From: Ptychodera flava
Taxonomy: Eukaryota > Hemichordata > Enteropneusta > Ptychoderidae
Reading direction: 5' to 3'
Length of the DNA: 64,000 bases
Assembly: GCF_041260155.1 (NCBI RefSeq)
Contig: NC_091946.1
Coordinates: 21,655,853 to 21,719,852, forward strand
Positions 20,200-33,290 of this stretch are shown here, one piece after another (positions within the stretch are counted from its first letter, which is position 1; the number at the start of each line of letters is the position of its first letter). A program made the translations under genes and the position numbers. A model generated the notes under the pieces. That model saw only the letters and a program-made list of their open reading frames with translations. It was not told the DNA's origin and did no database searches.

Positions 20200-22188
20200 C
20201 TAAGACATATTTATATAGGAAACGTGACAACTTCTTCGGTCAAAAATCAGGGACAACTGAAAATGGAAAGGTTATTGAACTGCCTCAACACAAGCAGCTG
20301 ATTTAGCATTTGAAGTTATTTCACTTTCACTGTTGTGCAAGGCTACGTTCATAAAAATGTTGGGGGGGGGGAGCTGGCAAAATCGGAATTGAAATCCTAT
20401 TTTTTTCAGATCTTCTCAATACCCTAAAAATATTCAGGTCCCCCCGTCTATATGATCAAAATTTTTCAAGTCCCCTCCCAAAATTATCATATAGCCGTAT
20501 TTTTTATTAGGAATGTAGCAATGTATGCCAAGTAAAAATGTATTGCGTAGTTCTGCTCGCAAATGTTCGACACTACCTCTTATCAGCTTGTTGTAGAGCC
20601 ATAAGGCAATTTATTAAAATGATTCATTTTAAATGCATCAGTGGAATTTTTTGATTTATCAGTCTAGGCCGACTTGAGTTTATCTAACTCTGGCCAGGTC
20701 AATTGCACCTGGCTGAAAAGCACACAAAATGACAATCATGAAAGGGTATGCAAATTGTGAATTCCTGGCTACATTTGCCAAATTGCGAAAAACTGGACAC
20801 AGTGACATACCGAAAACATATTGTTCCAAAAGTACTTGACATATAGGACTTAGATGCTACTTATGTTTCACAAAATTGGCAATACTAGAAGGTTAGAATA
20901 TTCCATCAAATAAACGTTTTAATCTCAGATATTTTGGATGTAATAATGGCAATTTAAAAAAAATGAATGCTTTCATTTAGTCACACATTTTCCCATTTAA
21001 ATTCGAGTATTTATTTTTCAAAGTTTCACCTTTGCATTATTGTGCTATGAGATTTGTAAATTTCTTGCACTGCATGAACTTGAAATGAATGGGTTTATAT
21101 ATTTATTTAAAGTGATTTTCGAGAAAAACAATGACTTTTCATCGTACTTTTGTAGAAAATCAAGCATGGTGCCCCATCTAGATTCTCTAATATTTGATTA
21201 TTCCCATATGCAAGAATTCGAAAATCTCTGGTAACTGTTAAGTCTTGTAGTCTTTCATATGTTGCTCTCTGGCCTGATTAAATTTGTGCACATGTATGTT
21301 TTATTGTCAATTGAACGTCCTATGACCCAAACTCTTCTTTAACTACATCAGAGTCAGCGCTACGTGTGTCACTGTCACTGCCAGTATGCAGTGGTAGTTA
21401 CACTTCCCGTACGCAGGAGCGCTGTGAACTTTGTATTTTGACAATATTTTTGTACACTTTATACAACATGTTCAACTGTCCAGCATGTTGAACTGTCCAG
21501 TATTCAGCTTACCAACACAACCTGTGTATGTTTACCGTGCATTTGTATCATTGATAAGATCTTCAGTCTGGAGTCTAATTCCATTATCACCACTATTTAG
21601 ATATATAGGCGTCGTTGACAAACTGATATGTTTCAGCACTCTGTTAAGAGACACCAATAAACTGTATTTGATTCATAGCATAGAAATATTTAAAAGAAAC
21701 TCAACAGTTGTAGCTTGTGCCTTGTTACAAGGCCAACTTGTCGTTTTTATGGAGTCAATATATATTTTTTTTAGATTTATTCGAGATTAACGTCTTAAAG
21801 TGCGACAAAATGGTTCTAGATTTTGTTTAAGTATTACCAACATTGGAACCAGTTGATGACATCAAAATGTTTTGGACAAAAATGTTTTCAGGTCTCCCCC
21901 TGTAGGCAAAGCAAAACTCTCAAGTCCCCCCTCGAATACCCCAAGAATTCCTCCAGCCCCTCTCACCGTTTTTGTGAACGCAGCCCTAGCTCCAATGAAA
22001 TCAACACATTGTTAAAAATCAAAATCATTGGTGAAAGAGCTAAAAAGAAATCAGGGGCACGTTTCCTTGTACCTCTTGAATATTATAAAGTGTCAGTGCC
22101 AAAGATGACGATTCTTGTCACAAGATTACTTTGTAGATTGATATGCCTGCATTAACTTCAACAGCATGGTATCCTTCCTTCTCTCTTT
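20200..22188. other. Upstream region of receptor C, shared only with F
   Basis: This 2-kb region matches 39870-41850 and is not found upstream of type 1 or 2 receptors beyond the first 100 bp or so. Most of it is the inverted-ended element at 20341-21985. A long open stretch at 21431-21790 has no ATG start and is cut short in the F copy, so I do not call a gene. Confidence 0.5.
20341..21985. mobile_element. 1.64-kb element with inverted ends, transposon-like
   Basis: The left end reads GGCTACGTTCATAAAAATG followed by a G-run; the right end is the reverse complement of GGCTGCGTTCACAAAAACG followed by GAGAGGGGCTGGAGGAAT. Left ends in other units carry the same GGCTGGAGGAAT text, so the inverted repeat extends to about 45 bp. 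No clear target duplication and no transposase. In other units only the left end survives. The matching copy is at 40008-41648. Confidence 0.5.
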
Positions 22189-22288
22189 NNNNNNNNNNNN
22201 NNNNNNNNNNNNNNNNNNNNNNNNNNNNNNNNNNNNNNNNNNNNNNNNNNNNNNNNNNNNNNNNNNNNNNNNNNNNNNNNNNNNNNNN
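22189..22288. other. Assembly gap, 100 N
   Basis: Exactly 100 N, the conventional placeholder for a gap of unknown size. The left edge matches the region upstream of type 3 receptors (position 41850). The right edge matches the region directly upstream of a type 2 receptor (16853 and 61032). The flanks cannot be neighbours in the pattern seen elsewhere, so real sequence is missing. Confidence 0.98.
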
Positions 22289-22719
22289 CGTGCAAGGCTA
22301 CGTTCAAAAAATGTTGGGGGGTGGTGGCTGGAGGAATCGGAATTTAAATCATATTTTTTTCAGATCCCCCCTTAATACCCTCAAAAATATCCAAGCCTCA
22401 CGTGCACGCACCAAAAACAAATCAGTTCTTGCCATTATCACAAACAATCTATGAATCACATTTGATTCTGATCCGATAAGCCGTTCTCGAAATATCTCGC
22501 CGACAGACAGACAGAGAGACAGAAACACAGATATCGCCGCTACATTAGCTCTCATATGTTAACACGTTAGCCAAAATTGAAACAAATTATAAAATTTTAA
22601 GTTGTACTGAGGTAGAAGTGATGTTTCAGAGTGTTACGAATTCTGTTCGCTCAGTTATTTGAACATACCAACGCCTACACCTAGCTGCGAGCAGTTCCGG
22701 TTATAGTGAAAATATGTTT

Positions 22720-22920
22720 AACACGATTGGAACTAATTTGGGATATTCGGATTTTCATATTTTGCAAATTTCTCAAATGTTAGGTGCCATATAGCTGAAT
22801 ATTGCAATATCGCATATTAACAAGTGTGTAATATTAAAGAAACGCAGATGAGATAACATTTGTAGATTTTAAAGACATAACTTCACCATCCAATTATCCA
22901 AAATTAGTTCCAATCGTGTT
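22720..22920. mobile_element. 200-bp inverted-repeat MITE
   Basis: Best preserved copy: the left arm AACACGATTGGAACTAATTT and the matching right arm are separated by about 140 bp, with GTTT on both sides. Confidence 0.65.
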
Positions 22921-23092
22921 GTTTCTATTTTAAGAAGGGTTCATATCAGTACTACCTAAACAATAGGAGAATGGCAATAGAGGCATAGAATGTATGATAA
23001 AATGGACCTATTACACAAAGTTTGGTTGGTATCGCCCCAGGGGTATCACATCGTATTCTCGTGATATGTCAGCATTTTAACTCGTTGCTGCC

Positions 23093-23242
23093 TAGCCCTG
23101 GGTTCCGGAGGTGCGGAGTTTGAAGTCGCGTTTGTGTACTGTGACGCTTCTATGGCCTCTCACATATGAGAGGCCATAGAAGCGTCACAGTACACAAACG
23201 CGACCTCGAACTCTGCGCCTGCGCCTCTGGAACCCAGGGCTA
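23093..23242. mobile_element. 150-bp palindromic MITE flanked by TA
   Basis: Same element and same relative position as at 12198. The central arms pair exactly over about 36 bp each. Confidence 0.7.
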
Positions 23243-26200
23243 CTTGATGCCGTACGAACGCTTGAAAACGATATCGACTTTATCGACCAAATTTCTCGTA
23301 AATATGCCTACATATTAAGCCAGATCTTGTTTAGGAACACATCTACCAAATATCTAAGCTAACAGAAGAGTAATTTTTAGAAACTATTTTTCTGATCAGA
23401 AACAGCAAAAGTTGCCCCAAAATACGAAATTGCATATTTCATCATAATTCAAAGTAAAACATTAAGATATTCTCTAGGAATCAGTACATCAAATATCAAA
23501 GGTATCAGACAAGCGGGTTTTTGAGGGAAAAAGTGACCAACACATATCCAAAATGTCAAAGCTGTCTGACTAGCAGTTTTAAACCAAAAAAAAGTTTGAA
23601 CAATTGTTTTATCAATCATGACAAAAACTGCCTTCAAAATACAAATTTGCATATTTGATCACAATTTGAAGAATCTGAATAAGGTCATTGCTAGGAACCT
23701 GTATACCCAATATTTAAGCTCTCGGATCAGCCGTTAAGAAGAAGAAGACTATTGACAAAATAGCAAAATTAGCTAAAAAATATATAAACTTGCATATTTC
23801 ATCACAATTTGAACTAATCTGATTAAGATCGTCCCCTGGAGGCCTTTAAATGATTCGGACTGGTCGTTTATAAAAAGCTTTGAATGTAAAAAGTTGATGG
23901 ACTCCAAACGACGGAAAACGACACACATCCACTGATTAAATAAGCTCCGCATCGCTGACAAAGGAGCTAAAAAGCTCTTTCTATCGCTTTGGCCTTTTAA
24001 TATTATTCATTTTTATCGCACTCTTAGCTTGTTGATTGTATCCTGCTTTGTATCCTGACACATTTTTGCCAAATGCAAATGCACTAAACGATATTGCATG
24101 CTGTGTGTTAGAATGTTCACCGACGGTGGAAACATGATACTGATGTCTCTCTTTTTTGCTATAACTCGCAAAAGTGGTTTATTCTGGTAATTTATTTAAT
24201 CGCTTTTGTCATTGATGGTAAATTACGATAGTAATTCATTGAACCCGTCAACCATCACACCATTCTATAAAGCTTTATAAATATTACCATTGAGACAGAA
24301 AGAACCTCATCTGAGTTCCAATGGATTCCCTTGATTGAAGAGATGGACGGAATCGTGTCCATAAATTATTCACCAAATCTCTTGAATATTTTTGGCAAAG
24401 GTATGGCGCATTCCATTCAAACAGTCACAAGGCTTCTTTGTCTTAACGATGCATTTTCTAGGCGTCGTATTATGACTGATTTTGTTTGGTCAATTGGAAA
24501 ATACAGTAGGTTTGAAAGACTTAAAATGTTCTCCCGGAAACTCATGGGAGTAATTCTTAACACTGTTTCCAGACATGGACAGGATCAATAACTATCGGGT
24601 ATCAGTACAATAATACCAACGAAAACACTTTAAATAAGTGATGGAGGGATATAATCCAGATAGAAAGCATTTTACACTGACGCTGATGATCCATGATAAC
24701 AATAGTTTATATTTAGGCCAAAAATGAGTAATACTTTCTTCTGAACTCCACACGAGCACATTCACTTGAGTAAAATAAAACTGCTATCATACTTGGTGTC
24801 TAAAGATTGTAGGAAACCATGCATTTCATACATACTTACAAAAAGGAGTCTTTAAGCCGACAAATAAAAGTGGTTTTAATGGTGTCTTTATTCGTGCCAC
24901 TATTCTCTACAAAAAATGGTCATGACAGTATAATTACAGCATAAGCAACTAACGAAAACTCAGTTCAGATTTACATGTCAGTCAACATCTTTCTCAATCC
25001 TATAGAATAAATTACGTTTGTAGGTAATCATTTGAGGGCAATGTATGTAGTATTTAATATTTGACTTTAAATCATGTAAATGAATAACCTTGTTACAATA
25101 CAACTACAACATTAAGACAAATCAGAAGGAAATCATATTCATCTTCAGTTATCAGCTCTCAGATAATAAACTAAATCTCTAGTTTCGATATATTGCATGT
25201 TTTCGTTCATATTTTCGATCTGTTCAACATAGATAGAGCAAGACATCTTGCCTGATTTAGTGAATGTGCGGCAATATTCATTTTGCTCGTGAGAGGTTTG
25301 AAATTGTCTGCACCACAACAGCAAAATATGAGAGCAAAAATTTTATTACATCATTTATCATACATATAACACCAAAGTTTTAAACTTAAAAATCATTAAA
25401 CGATCAGCATCTTAAGCGATGTAAGAAGTAGTATGTATGACTAATGACAATGTCGTAATGATGAAAACCAGGCTACATTATTTTCATTCTGCCCTTATTT
25501 CACTTCATTGACAGAAAGAGGTAAACTTTGGTGGTAAAGAAATCACTGATCATTTTACGCTGCAGCTCTGATCATGGCTACGTTTAACCTTTATCGCCAC
25601 ATCATTCCTACTAGTTGTTATTGAGAACTATTTACAGAACATTGGGGGGATAAACAGCTAATAGAGGGAAAACAGTCTTAGAAACTGGATATCTTCCTAT
25701 AAAAAGATGATACAAGGGAGATCAAAAAATGAGATGAAAAGCAATGTGTTCCTTTGGATGATCATCCAATCCAAATAAATTATAAGGTGCCTCGAAACAT
25801 AAATGTTGTGAATTCACAGAATGGGAAAGAGTTGATCAGTAGTACAGAAACAAACTGACAGAGCGGCTAAGCTGAAGAATTTGTCTTAAATAGAATATCA
25901 TCACTACGTTACACTAGTAGCCGCAAATTTTATTGTTGAGCAAAAGGTACCAATTGCGGGTTACATATGTGTCATACAATATGAATCCTAGAAAATGTTT
26001 AATAACTGTGCTACTTTACAACTCTGTCAATGCAAGTCTGCTATTAATTGAGGAATACGAAATTATTCGAATATTAAAATTGTCTATAAAAAGAAAACGA
26101 ACTGTAACAACACACGAATTTTGATCTAAGTATCGTTCTATCCATATCATCCTATCCCGATAAGGTTTGTTTGGCTGAGAAACTTTGTGAAGTATTCTCT

Positions 26201-26410
26201 TTGGTGCTTTACAAACATTTTGAGCAAAGTGACTTATTATTACACTATTATGAATACATTTGGAAAATAATTGCAACAAACACAAATATCGAGTATTTGG
26301 CTCTGACTGGGTACAGTTTCATTCATTTTAGTGTTCTCAGTGTTCCGATGCTCGTGGCCAACCTCTCGAACATACGAGTTTTGCAGTCCGCAATCAAAAA
26401 GTTTATTCAT

Positions 26411-27471
26411 TTACACGTTAGCACAATTGTTCGTACCGGGGAAAGTATCATTATCGCCGTTGTTGCCAGGAATTCTCAAATCTATCGCCTGCGTTGGTAC
26501 CACTTGGTTCTTTGACCACAAGTATGAGCAGCGTATTAGTCTGCCCGTTAGTAGTTCTTTGTACGCCTCTTTGAAATGCCTGTTATTAGCTCCGTAAAGC
26601 AAGGGGTTTATGGCTCCTCCTAGGTGTATCATGGGATAAGCTAGGACGGCACTCTCCGGTAACTGCCTCCACTCGCTTACACTTGAAACGAGGAGAATAA
26701 TGGCATACGGCAGATAGCAGAGAAGTATCAGTGCAAAAACGGCAAATATCGTGAATAGCATGCGCAGCTCTTGTTGAGATGGACCTGAACTTAAATTTGA
26801 GCTTTGAGGCTGTGTGGCGGCATGGGCCCGCACACGACGTCTGCTGTGCATCACATAAGCTATGATAAGAGTGTACGACAGAAGGACAAGAAATGAAGGC
26901 GTAAATGCAAGGAAATAACTGTGAACGGGGTCCCACTCATTCGACAGCGCAATATAGACGGGTCATAAAAAGACAGCGAAGTGTCTTGGTACGCCGTGTA
27001 GAACGACACTATAGGTGAGCCCCAAGCAAAGGCTATTGCAAGACTCACAGTGATTCCGCTGGTCAGTCGCTGATATCTCGTGTTAAAGACAATGAACACG
27101 TAGCGATTGATGGAAATGAAAGCAGTCAGCCAGAGCGAGGTGGACATCATGAAAGGATGAAGCAAATTGTGAATGAGGCAGTACATTGATCCAAAGTGCC
27201 ATTGTCGACGGTAAAAGGTATAGGTCATCGGGAGACAGAGGGACAGTGCTGCTATGATATCTGTAATGCTGAGATTTACCAAAAACACGTTCATCCACGT
27301 TCTCAGTTTCTTCTTAAAAATGACTATCAGGATGAACAGGGTGTTACCGATTAAGGCTCCTACCGCAAACAGGAGTTCCACAGTACCGCAGAGTTGTGTT
27401 ACCCAATAACCCGGCACATCATCAGTAGACCAAGTGTAGTGTTGGTTGCGTGTAGCATTCGTGTCGTTCAT
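26411..27471 (-). pseudogene. Receptor D: class A GPCR, type 2, one frame break
   Basis: Type 2 receptor with the full motif set (NRY, CYLP, NPLLY) and the native tail, which ends TNNCANV here (Ser to Cys). One base is missing near 26914 (GCAAGGAAATAAC; other copies have GCAAGGAACATAAC), shifting the frame in TM5. The two halves are otherwise open over their full length. The TATA-like box upstream is slightly changed (TATATAGATA). It is a second-generation relative of B, H and E, not a near-identical duplicate of any of them. Confidence 0.82.
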
Positions 27472-28135
27472 TGCGTCTACGGTCTTCAGTGAGCCAGGTG
27501 CATCCATCCCTGCAGTTGTTAGTTTGAGCGATTCACTTGTCCCTTTGGAAAGCTTCGATATGAAACCCCAAATAACTAAGACATATCTATATAGAAAACT
27601 TGACAACTTCTTCGGTCAATAATCAGGCACAACTGAAAATGGAAAGGTTACTGAATTGCCCCAACACAAGTAGCTGATTTAGCATTTGATGTCATTTCGC
27701 TTCCTGTAGTGCAAGGCTACATTCACAAAATGTTGGGGGGGGGGTGGCTGGAGGAATCGGAATTGAAATCATATTTTTTCATATCCCCCTTAATACCCTG
27801 AAAAATATCCAAGCCTCACGCACCAAAAACAAATCAGTGCTTGCCATTATCAGACACAATCTATGAATCAAATTTGATTCTGATCCAATAAGCCGTTCTC
27901 GAAATATCGCGCCGACAGACAGAGAGACAGACAGACAGAAACACAGATATCGCCCCTACATTAGCTCTCATATGTTAACACGTTAGCCAAAATTGAAACA
28001 AATTATAAAATTTTAAGTTGTACTGAGGTAGAAGTGATGTTTCAGAGTGTTACGAATTCTGTTCGCTCAGTTATTTGAACATACCAACGCCTACACCTAG
28101 CTGCGAGTAGTTCCGGTTACAGTGAAAATATGTTA

Positions 28136-28304
28136 AACACGATTGGAACTAATTTGGGATATTCGGATTTTCATATTTTGCAAATTTCTCAAATGTTAGG
28201 TGCCATATAGCTGAATGTTGCAATATCGCAGATGTGATAACATTTGTAGATTTTAAAGACATAACTTCACCATCCAATTATCCCAAATTAGTTCCAATCG
28301 TGTT
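28136..28304. mobile_element. 200-bp inverted-repeat MITE, shortened
   Basis: Both inverted arms are present (AACACGATTGGAACTAATTT and complement), but about 30 bp of the interior is missing relative to 22720-22920. Confidence 0.6.
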
Positions 28305-28475
28305 GATTCTATTTTAAGAAGGGTTCATATCAGTACTACCTAACAATAGGAGAATGGCAATAGAGGCATAGAATGTATGATAAAATGGACCTATTACACA
28401 AAGTTTGGTTGGTATCGCCCCAGGGGTATCACATCGTATTCTCGTGATATGTCAGCATTTTAAGTCATTGCTGCC

Positions 28476-28625
28476 TAGCCCTTGGTTCCGGAGGTGCGGA
28501 GTTTGAAGCCGCGTTTGTGTACTGTGACGCTTCTATGGCCTCTCACATATGAGAGGCCATAGAAGCGTCACAGTACACAAACGCGACCTCGAACTCTGCG
28601 CCTGCGCCTCTGGAACCCAGGGCTA
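28476..28625. mobile_element. 150-bp palindromic MITE flanked by TA
   Basis: Same element and place as at 12198 and 23093. Confidence 0.7.
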
Positions 28626-31519
28626 CTTGATGCCATACGAACGCTTGAAAATGATATCGACTATATCGACCAAATTCTCGTAAAAATGCCTGAATATTAA
28701 GTCAGATCTTGTTTAGGAACACATCTACCAAATATCTAAGCTAACAGAAGAGTAATTTTTAGAAACTATTTTCTGATCAGAAACAGCAAAAGTTGCCCCC
28801 AAATACGAAATTGCATATTTCATCATAATTCAAAGTAAAACATTAAGATATTCTCTAGGAATCCGTACATCAAATATCAAAGGTATCAGACAAGCGGGTT
28901 TTGAGGGAAAAAGTGACCAACACATATCCAAAATGTCAAAGCTGTCTGACTAGCAGTTTTAAACCAAAAAAAGTTTGAACAATTGTTTTACCAATAATGA
29001 CAAAAACTGCCTTCAAAATACAATTTGCATATTTGATCACAATTTGAAGAATCTGAATAAGGTCATTGCTAGGAACCTGTATACCCAATATTTAAGCTCT
29101 CGGACCAGCCGTAAGAAGAAGAAGACTATTGACAAAAATAGCAAAATTAGCCAAAGAATATATAAATTTGTATATTTCATCACAATTTGAACTAATCTGA
29201 TTAAGATCGTCCGCTGGAGGCCTTTAAATGAATCGGATTCGGACTGGTCGTTAGTTGATGGACTCCGAACGACGGAAAACGACACACATCCACTGATTAA
29301 ATAAGCTCCGCATCGCTGACAAAGGAGCTGAAAAGCTCTTTTTGTCGCTATAGCCTTTTAATATTATTCATTTTTATCGCACTCTTAGCTTGTTGATTGT
29401 ATCCTGCTTTGTATCCTGACACATTTTTGCCAAATGCAAATGCACTAAACGATATTGCATGCTGTGTGTTAGAATGTTCACAAACGGCGGAAACATGATA
29501 CTGATGTCTCTCTTTTTTTCTATAACTCGCAAAAGTGGTTTATTCTGGTAATTTATTTAATCGCTTTTGTCATTGATGGTAAATTACGATAGTAATTCAT
29601 TGAACCCGTCAACCATCACACCATTCTATAAAGCTTTATAAATATTACCATTGAGACAGAAAGAACCTCATCTGAGTTCCAATGGATTCCCTTGATTGAA
29701 GAGATGGACGGAATCGTGTCCATAATTATTCTCAAAATCTCTTGAATATTTTTGGCAAAGGTATGGCGCATTCCATTCAAACAGTCACAAGGCTTCTTTG
29801 TCTTAACGATGCATTTTCTAGGCGTCGTATTATGACTGATTTTGTTTGGTCAATTGGAAAATATAGTAGGTTTGAATGACTTAAAATGTTCTCCTGGGAT
29901 ACCCATGGTAGTAATTCTTAACACTGTTTCCAGACATGGACATGATCAATAACTATTGGGTATCAGTACAATAATACCAACGAAAACACTTTAAATAAGT
30001 GATGGAGGGATATAATTCAGATAGGAAGCATTTTACACTGACGCTGATGATTCACGACAACAATAGTTTATATTTAGGCCAAAAATGAGTAATACTTTCT
30101 TCTGAACTCCACACGAGCACATTCACTTGAGTAAAATAATACTGCTATCATACTAGGTGTCTAAAGGTTGTAGGAAACCATGCATTTCATACATACTTAC
30201 AAAACGGAGTCTTTAAGCCGACAAATAAAAGTGGTTTTAATGGTGTCTTTATTCAGTAATATTGGGTCTTCGTGCCACTATTCTCTACAAAAAAAATGGT
30301 CATGACAGTATAATTACAGCATAAGCAACTAACGAAAAACTCACGTTCAGATTTACATGTCAGTCAACATCTTTCTCAATCCTATAGAATGAATTACATT
30401 TGTAGGTAATCATTTGAGAGCATTGTATGGAGTATTTAATATTTGACTTTAAATCATGTAAATGAATAACCTTGTTACAATTACAACTACAACATTAAGA
30501 CAAATCAGAAGGAAATCATATTCATCTTCAGTTTATCAGCTCTCATATTATAAACAAAATCTCTAGTTTCGATATATTGCATGTTTTCGTTCATATTTTC
30601 GATCCGTTCAACATAGATAGAGCAAGACATCTTGCAAGATTTAGTGTATGTGCGGCAATATTCTTTTCGCTCGTGAGAAATTTGAAATTGTCTGCAACAC
30701 GACAGCAAAGTATGAGAGCAAAAGTTTCATTACATCATTTATCATACACATAACCCCAAAGTTTTAAACTTAAAAAATCATTAACCGATCAGCATCTTAA
30801 GCGATGTAAGAAGTAGTATGTATGACTAATGACAATGTGGTAATGATGAAAACCAGGCTACATTATTTTCATTCTGCCCTTATTTCGCTTCATTGACAGA
30901 AAGAGGTAAACATTTGGTGGTAAAGAAATCACTGATCATTTTACGCTGCAGCTCTGATCATGGCTGCGTTTAACCTTTATCGCCACATCATTCCTACTAG
31001 TTGTTATTGAGAACCTATTTACAGAACATTGGGGGATAAACAGCTAATAGAGGGAAAACAGTCTTAGAAACTGGATATCTTCCTATAAAAAGATGATACA
31101 AGGGAGATCAAAAAGTGAGATGAAAAGCAATGTAATCCTTTGGATGATCATCCAATCCAAATAAAGTATAAGGTGCCTCGAAACATAAATGTTGTGAATT
31201 CACAGAATGGGAAAGAGTTGATAAGGAGTACAGAAACAAACTGTCAGAGCGGCTAAGCTGGAGAATTTGTCTTAAATAGAATATCGTCACTAGCTTACAC
31301 TAGTAGCCGCAAATTTTATTGTTGACCAAAAGGTTCGACCGATAGCGGGTTACATATGTGTCGTGCGATATGAATCCTAGAAAATGTTTAATAACTGTGC
31401 TACTTTACAACTCTGTCGATGCAAGTCTGCTATTAATTTAGGAATTCGAAATTATTCGAATATTACAATTGTCTATAAAAAGAAAACGAACTGTAACAAT
31501 ACACGAATTTTGATCTAAC

Positions 31520-31804
31520 TCAGTATCGTTCTATCCATATAATCCTATCCCAATTAGGTTTGGTTTGCTGGGAAACTTTGTGAAGTATTCTCTTCGGTGC
31601 TTCACAAACATTTTGAGCAAAGTGACTTATTATTACACTATTATGAATACATTTGGAAAATAATTGCAACACAACACAAATGTTGAGTATTTGGCTCGGA
31701 CTGGGTACAGTTTCGTTCATTTTAGTGTTCTCAGTGTTCCGATGCTCGTGGCCAACCTCTCGAACATACGAGTTTTGCAGTCCGCAATCAAAAAGTTTAT
31801 TCAT
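31520..31804 (-). other. Post-stop in-frame ORF of receptor E (94 codons)
   Basis: The longest version of the ORF that follows the receptor stop. TAA at 31805-31807 is directly followed by ATG at 31804, in frame. It runs 94 codons to a stop, with text such as MNKLFDCGLQNSYVREVG. In the units examined the first 40 or so codons are open. The coding claim is weak because the units are close relatives. Confidence 0.28.
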
Positions 31805-32870
31805 TTACACGTTAGCACTATTGTTTGTACCGGGCAAAGTATCATTATTGCCGTTGTTGCCAGGAATTCTCAAATCTATCGCCTGCATTGGTACCACTTG
31901 GTTCTTTTACCACAAGTATGAGCAGTGTATTAGTCTGCCCGTTAAGCTAGTAGTCATTTGTACGCCTCTTTGAAATGCCTGTTATTAGCTCCGTAAAGCA
32001 AGGGGTTTATGGCTCCTCCTAGGTGTATCATGGATAAGCTAGGACGGCACTCTCCGGTAACTGCCTCCACTCGCTTACACTTGAAACGAGGAGAATAATG
32101 GCATACGGCAGATAGCAGAGAAGTATCAGTGCAAAAACGGCAAATATCGTGAATAGCATGCGCAGCTCTTGTTGAGATGAACCTGAACTTAAATTTGAGC
32201 TTTGAGGCTGTGTGGCGGCATGGGCCCGCACAAGACGTCTGCTGTGCATCACAAAACCAATGATCAGAGTGTACGACAGAAGGACAAGAAATGAAGGCGT
32301 AAATGCAAGGAACATAACTGTGAACGGGGTCCCACTCATTCGACAGCGCAATATAGACGGGTCATAAAAAGACAGCGAAGTGTCTTGGTACACCGTGTAG
32401 AACGACACTATAGGTGTGCCCCAAGCAAAGGCTATAGCAAGACTCACAGTGATTCCGCTGGTCAGTCGCTGATATCTCGTGTTAAAGACAATGAACACGT
32501 AGCGATTGATGGAAATGAAAGCAGTCAGCCAGAGCGAGGTGGACATCATGAAAGGATGAAGTAAATTGTGAATGAGGCAGTACATTGATCCAAAGTGCCA
32601 TTGCCGACGGTAAAAGGTATAGGTCATCGGTAGACAGAGGGACAGTGCTGCTATGATATCTGTAATGCTGAGATTTACCAAAAACACGTTCATCCACGTT
32701 CTCAGTTTCTTCTTAAAAATGACTATCAGGATGAACAGGGTGTTACCGATTAAGGCTCCTACCGCAAACAGGAGTTCCACAGTACCGCAGAGTTGTGTTA
32801 CCCAATAACCCGGCACATCATCAGTAGACCAAGTGTAGTGTTGGTTGCGTGTAGCATTCGTGTCGTTCAT
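31805..32870 (-). pseudogene. Receptor E: class A GPCR, type 2, two frame breaks
   Basis: Type 2 receptor, open from the ATG through TM6 to the start of TM7 (292-codon open frame counting the upstream MDAPGS methionine). One base is missing near 32032 (TCATGGATAAGC against TCATGGGATAAGC), removing the NPLLY segment from frame. A net 5-bp change near 31945 (GTTAAGCTAGTAGTC against GTTAGTAGTTC) disturbs the tail again; no other unit has this change, so it is a real lesion rather than a homopolymer error. Third-loop residues also differ (RRLVRAH). Confidence 0.82.
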
Positions 32871-33290
32871 TGCGTCTACGGTCTTCAGTGAGCCAGGTGC
32901 ATCCATCCCTGCAGTTGTTAGTGTGAGCGATTCACTTGTCCCTTTGGAAAGCTTAGATATGAAACTTCAAATAACTAGGACATATTTATATAGAAAACTT
33001 GACAACTTCTTCGGTCAATAATCAGGCACAACTGAAAATGCAAAGGTTATTGAATTGCCCCAACACAAGTAGCTGATTTAGCATTTGATGTCATTTCGCT
33101 TCCTGTCGTGCAAGGCTACGTTCAAAAAATGTTGGGGGGAGGTGGCTGGAGGAATCGGAATTGAAATAATATTTTTTTCAGATCCCCTTAATACCCTCAA
33201 AAATATCCAAGCCTCACGCACCAAAAACAAATCAGTTCTTGCCACTATCACACACAATCTATGAATCACATTTGATTCTGATCCGATAAG

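Larger units (their letters stand above)
22289..26410. other. Full-length spacer before receptor D
   Basis: Contents in order: end of a GGCTACG element, (GACA)n at about 22500, the 200-bp MITE (22720-22920), the 150-bp palindrome (23093-23242), diverged 140-bp tandem repeats (about 23330-23850), a degraded plus-strand small ORF (about 24310-24591) and the 3' flank of receptor D. No recognised gene. Confidence 0.55.
27610..31519. other. Full-length spacer between receptors D and E
   Basis: Standard spacer with the GGCTACG end, (GACA)n (about 27911-27945), the 200-bp MITE, the palindrome, diverged 140-bp repeats (about 28720-29230), a degraded copy of the plus-strand ORF and the receptor E 3' flank. 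A minus-strand 67-codon ORF at 30505-30708 is identical to one at 58273-58476, where it marks a converted tract. No recognised gene. Confidence 0.55.

Noticed and set aside
21431-21790. 119-codon plus-strand open frame upstream of receptor C
   Set aside because: It has no ATG at its start and the near-identical copy at 41098 is cut short, so coding is unlikely.
22143-22454. Open frame running across the N gap
   Set aside because: It depends on undetermined bases and on two unlinked flanks.
30505-30708. 67-codon minus-strand ORF (MLSCCRQFQISHERKEY) present in several receptor flanks
   Set aside because: Copies differ by many amino-acid changes and some lack it, so there is no sign of protein constraint; it is useful only as a marker of conversion.
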